Assembly (NCBI GenBank): GCA_963842725.1
Contig: CAWJHN010000003.1
Location: forward strand, 310,001-374,000
Reading direction: 5' to 3'
Source of the DNA: UBA10649 sp963842725
GTDB taxonomy: Bacteria > Actinomycetota > Actinomycetes > S36-B12
Length of the DNA: 64,000 bases
Shown here: positions 61,017-64,000 of the stretch, piece by piece
How positions within the stretch are numbered: the first letter of the stretch is position 1
Layout of the letters: every line of letters begins with the position of its first letter
Translations under genes and position numbers: made by a program
The notes under the pieces: generated by a model
Told to the model about the DNA's origin: nothing
Databases searched by the model: none
Seen by the model: the letters and a program-made list of their open reading frames with translations, nothing else

Positions 61017-62096
61017 GTGACGGATCCCCGATTGCGGCCGGACATCGACGACCTGCCCGCCTACCGGGCGGGTCAGCGGCCGGTAGCCCGCGACGACCTG
61101 GTCGCGTACAAGATCTCCAGCAACGAGAACCCCTTTCCCCCGCTGCCGAGCGTCCTCGACGCCATCGCCCGCGCGGCGCAGGAGATCCACCGCTACCCCG
61201 ATCCGTTCTCGGTGCGGCTCGTCGAGGCGCTCGCCGAGCGGTACGACGTGCCTACCGAGGCCATCGCCCTCGGGACCGGGAGCGTCGCCGTGTGCGGGCA
61301 CATCATCGCTGCGGCGGCGGGTCCCGGCGACGAGGTCGTGTACGCGTGGCGGAGTTTCGAGGCGTATCCGATCTGGACGCAGATCTCGGGCGCGACCAGC
61401 GTGCAGGTCCCACTCCTGCCGGACGAGCGGCACGACCTCGAGGGCATGCTGGCCGCCATCACCGATCGGACCCGGGTGGTCTTCATCTGCAATCCGAACA
61501 ACCCCACCGGTCAGGTCGTGACGCAGCACGAGCTCGTCGACTTCCTGGACCGGGTGCCGCCGTCGGTGCTGGTGGTCCTCGACGAGGCCTACCGGGAGTT
61601 CATCGCGAAGGACGACGTCCCGGACGGCATCGAGCTGTTCCGCCGCTACCGCAACGTGGTCGTTCTTCGGACCTTCTCCAAGGCGTACGGCCTCGCGGCC
61701 CTGCGGGTCGGGTTCGCCATCGCGCACGAGCGCGTCGCGGAGGCGCTGCGCAAGACGGCGACGCCCTTCGGCGTGTCCAGCATCGCGGAGGAGGCGGCCA
61801 TCGCCTCGCTGTTCGCCGAGGACGAGCTCCTCGAGCGGGTGGCCACCCTGGTTGCCGAGCGCGAGCGGGTGTGGACGGCGCTGCGCGACCAGGGCTGGGT
61901 CGTGTACCGCACCGAGGCCAACTTCATCTGGCTGCGGCTGGGGGAGCGGACGCTGGACTTCGCGGCGGCCTGCGAGACCGCGGGCATCACGGTGCGTCCG
62001 TTCGCGGGCGAGGGCGTGCGCATCACCATCGCCGAGACCGAGGCGAACGACCGGGTCATCGAGGTGGCTAGGGACTTCCGCCGGCCGCCCGGTTGA
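61017..62096 (+). CDS. histidinol-phosphate / aromatic amino acid aminotransferase
   Basis: 359-residue fold-type I aminotransferase of the HisC branch: SSNENPFPPLPSV, YPDPFSVRLVEAL, CNPNNPTGQV and the PLP lysine in LRTFSKAYGLAALRVGF. It has the HisC2/Pat length and may act on aromatic keto acids rather than in histidine synthesis, since no his genes are near. GTG 61017 is leaderless. Its 3' end overlaps the convergent acyltransferase by 29 bp. Confidence 0.88.
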   Translation: MTDPRLRPDIDDLPAYRAGQRPVARDDLVAYKISSNENPFPPLPSVLDAIARAAQEIHRYPDPFSVRLVEALAERYDVPTEAIALGTGSVAVCGHIIAAAAGPGDEVVYAWRSFEAYPIWTQISGATSVQVPLLPDERHDLEGMLAAITDRTRVVFICNPNNPTGQVVTQHELVDFLDRVPPSVLVVLDEAYREFIAKDDVPDGIELFRRYRNVVVLRTFSKAYGLAALRVGFAIAHERVAEALRKTATPFGVSSIAEEAAIASLFAEDELLERVATLVAERERVWTALRDQGWVVYRTEANFIWLRLGERTLDFAAACETAGITVRPFAGEGVRITIAETEANDRVIEVARDFRRPPG

Positions 62097-64000
62097 TCGC
62101 GCTCGCCAGCCCGTCGGCGAGGAGCAGCGAGCCGGGCACGGCCAGGTGGGTCTCGTCCTGGTAGACCGGCGTGCCGTCGCGCGTCGCAGAGCAGGACTCA
62201 TCGCCGCACAGGGCGGGGTTCGGGTCGTAGACGATCACTCCGGGGTAGGCACGTGCGACGGCGTTCTCGACATCGAGCGCCGGACGGCGGTCCGCCTCGC
62301 TGTCCTGACGGGAGACCTCGAAATCCCGGCTGCCGATGGCTGCGGCGAGCAGTGACGTCCGATCGGTGTAGCCGGTCATCTCCGGAACCGCGCCGATTAT
62401 CACGACCCCGACGCCGGCGCGGGTCAGGTCCGCGACGACGGGCTCGAGTCCGCGACGCCAGAGTGCGGCCGCCTCGTCGACGGAATCGGCCCGGCCGCCG
62501 TCGTCTCTGGCCGCCGTGCGCCAGCCCCACTCCGGATGCACGTATCCCGCAGAGCGGTTGGCGATGACCACGACGTCGGGTCGTTCCGCACGCGCATAGT
62601 CGACGATCGAGCGCTGCCAGGCGCGACACGGGTAGTTGTGGACCCCGCTGGACTCCCGGCCGAGGAAGGGGCACCCGGTGTGGCTCGTCACGATCGTGTC
62701 CATGCCGATCGACTCGGCGGCCGCGATGACGCCGTCGGCGAGGGCGTAGGCCTGGGAGTCGCCGGCCAGCAGGACGGTGCCCGTCGGGCTCTGCGGCCCG
62801 AAGGTGCAGCGAGCGGGGTCGAGGTCGGTGTTGACGCACCCGGCCCGGACGGCCACGTGCTGTGACCGCAGGCTGCCGCCCTCGCCGCCGGCCACCTCGC
62901 CGTCGTCGACGGCGGAGTCGGCCTGCTGCTCGGCCGTCGCGCGGTCCGGCGCCACGGGCCTGTTCGACGCTCCGGGCGACGACACTGGCGGCGGTGACGC
63001 GAGGTCGGTGACCGTCGTCACCACGGCGCTCGGCGGCACCAGCCCCCACCCGGTGCTGGCACCGGTGAGAAGCAGGGCGCAGGTGGCCAGGGGGATGCCG
63101 ACCGTCACGACGACGAGGCTAGCCGCGCCCGTCCGCGTGCGCGGCCTGAGTCGGCGCAGCGGCTGCTCCACGAGGCGGTACGACAGGAGGGCCGGGACGA
63201 TCGAGGCGGCGGCGGCCGCGACGAGCAGCACGGGCCGGTTCGGGAACAGCAGCGCCGTGTAGACGATGACCGGCCAGTGCCACAGGTACCAGGAGTACGA
63301 GATGTCCCCGACGAGGACCATCGGCGGGATGGCGAGCACCCTGCTCACTCCGGTCGTGTGGTGCGACCCGGAGTGGATGACGATCGCCGTGCCGGCCACC
63401 GGGACCAGGGCGATCCAGCCGGGGAAGGCCATGGACTCGTCCACGAGCAGGGCGGCGCCCGCGATGAGGCCGAGGCCGAGCAGTCCCAGGAGCCGGGCCA
63501 CCCTCGACGACAGGACCGCGAGCCTGGGCAGGACGAGCGCCAGGACCGCCCCGACCGCGAACTCCCAGGCGCGCGTGAACGGGGAGTAGAAGGCGAAGGA
63601 CTCCGCGCCCCCGAAGTACTCGGTCAGTCCGGACGCGAAGGTCGATCCGTGCGACCAGGCCACGGACAGGGCGAACGAGACCCCCGCCACGACCAGGACC
63701 GGGACCAGCACCATCGGCGGCGTGGCCCGGTGGCGCGCCCGGCGGACCGAGGCCCAGCCCAGTGCCAGCAGGGCGGGGAACGCGAGGTAGAACTGCTCTT
63801 CCACCGAGAGCGACCAGGTGTTGAGCAGCGGGTTCGTGACCGCGTTCTGGGCGAAGTAGTCCCCCGCGGCGTGCGCGATGGTGAAGTTGGCCGACAGGAG
63901 CATCGCGCCCAGTCCGGTGCGCGCTGTCGCCTGCTGAGCGCCGAACGGGTTCTGCAGCAGGATCGACGCCAGTGCCACGACCGTGACGGTCAGTGCCAGG
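62068..64000 (-). CDS. OafA/YrhL-type acyltransferase with SGNH domain (5' end outside window)
   Basis: About 644 residues are visible. The N-terminal acyltransferase-3 part has LNTWSLSVEEQFYLAFPALL and about nine helices. After a Pro/Ser linker comes a periplasmic SGNH hydrolase-like domain with the block-I motif LLAGDSQAYAL and the C-terminal DETHLAVPG (Asp-x-x-His). Such fusions O-acylate cell-surface glycans or exported sugars. The start and first helices lie beyond 64000. It converges on and overlaps the hisC-like gene. Confidence 0.9.
   Translation of the reverse strand, partial: LALTVTVVALASILLQNPFGAQQATARTGLGAMLLSANFTIAHAAGDYFAQNAVTNPLLNTWSLSVEEQFYLAFPALLALGWASVRRARHRATPPMVLVPVLVVAGVSFALSVAWSHGSTFASGLTEYFGGAESFAFYSPFTRAWEFAVGAVLALVLPRLAVLSSRVARLLGLLGLGLIAGAALLVDESMAFPGWIALVPVAGTAIVIHSGSHHTTGVSRVLAIPPMVLVGDISYSWYLWHWPVIVYTALLFPNRPVLLVAAAAASIVPALLSYRLVEQPLRRLRPRTRTGAASLVVVTVGIPLATCALLLTGASTGWGLVPPSAVVTTVTDLASPPPVSSPGASNRPVAPDRATAEQQADSAVDDGEVAGGEGGSLRSQHVAVRAGCVNTDLDPARCTFGPQSPTGTVLLAGDSQAYALADGVIAAAESIGMDTIVTSHTGCPFLGRESSGVHNYPCRAWQRSIVDYARAERPDVVVIANRSAGYVHPEWGWRTAARDDGGRADSVDEAAALWRRGLEPVVADLTRAGVGVVIIGAVPEMTGYTDRTSLLAAAIGSRDFEVSRQDSEADRRPALDVENAVARAYPGVIVYDPNPALCGDESCSATRDGTPVYQDETHLAVPGSLLLADGLASAINRAAGGSP

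Noticed and set aside
1..64000. Mobile elements, CRISPR arrays, tRNA or rRNA genes
   Set aside because: No transposase, integrase, direct-repeat array or tRNA cloverleaf was recognised. Gene order in the first 35 kb is the conserved chromosomal core.

Overview
The window is about 70% GC and carries an actinobacterial origin-proximal gene set. Gene order follows the Streptomyces-type left arm: cwlM-trxA-trxB-rsmA-sigM-pseudokinase-murJ-DUF6049-nudix-pcnA, then ino1-padR-DUF5318-ponA-GT87, then rpsF-ssb-rpsR-rplI-dnaB. With the LL-DAP-type cell-wall genes (ddl, FemAB-like, Alr-like) this points to a Nocardioidaceae-like member of the Propionibacteriales (inference; Aeromicrobium or Nocardioides would fit). 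No tRNA, rRNA, CRISPR array, transposase or integrase was recognised.

Layout. 1-14 kb: cell-wall and redox operon, mostly minus strand (partial ddl, aminotransferase, CwlM-like pseudo-amidase, thioredoxin system behind a SigR/SigH-type promoter, SigM and its anti-sigma, pseudokinase/MurJ, DUF6049, Nudix), with divergent pcnA. 14-20.7 kb: DUF2252 gene, then a minus-strand run tnaA-threonine dehydratase-MFS-membrane protein. 20.7-31.6 kb: ino1-padR with a clear palindromic operator, DUF5318, class A PBP, GT87 glycosyltransferase, an xth-femAB-alr operon, and the ribosomal/ssb operon. 31.6-35.1 kb: small membrane proteins, a low-molecular-weight phosphatase, and dnaB preceded by a cluster of DnaA-box-like sites. 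35.1-43.4 kb: a complete V-type ATPase operon (G/H-C-I-K-F-E-A-B-D) ending in a universal stress protein. Its middle is riddled with single-base frameshifts. 43.5-45.4 kb: divergent arsR / arsC-acr3. 45.5-52.3 kb: exported trypsin-like protease, DHA2 drug exporter, RNA-ligase-like/GNAT pair, a SigK-RskA pair facing a fasciclin gene through two matching promoters, and an esterase. 52.3-58 kb: a divergent carbohydrate/amino-polyol metabolic cluster without a transporter. 58-64 kb: exported glycosidase, SpoIIE-type phosphatase, HisC-like aminotransferase, and an OafA-type acyltransferase running off the window.

Two sequence-wide signals recur. Many starts are preceded 6-8 nt upstream by a TANNNT hexamer with no ribosome-binding site, which is the actinobacterial leaderless-promoter pattern. 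Transcription units often end in very long, nearly perfect GC-rich hairpins, usually between convergent genes.

Several genes (trxB, rsmA, DUF2252, arsC, SDR and V-ATPase I/K/F/E/A/B) are interrupted by 1-nt indels although conserved motifs continue on both sides. Base-calling errors or recent decay cannot be told apart from this sequence alone. Those genes are typed as pseudogene only to flag the broken frame.
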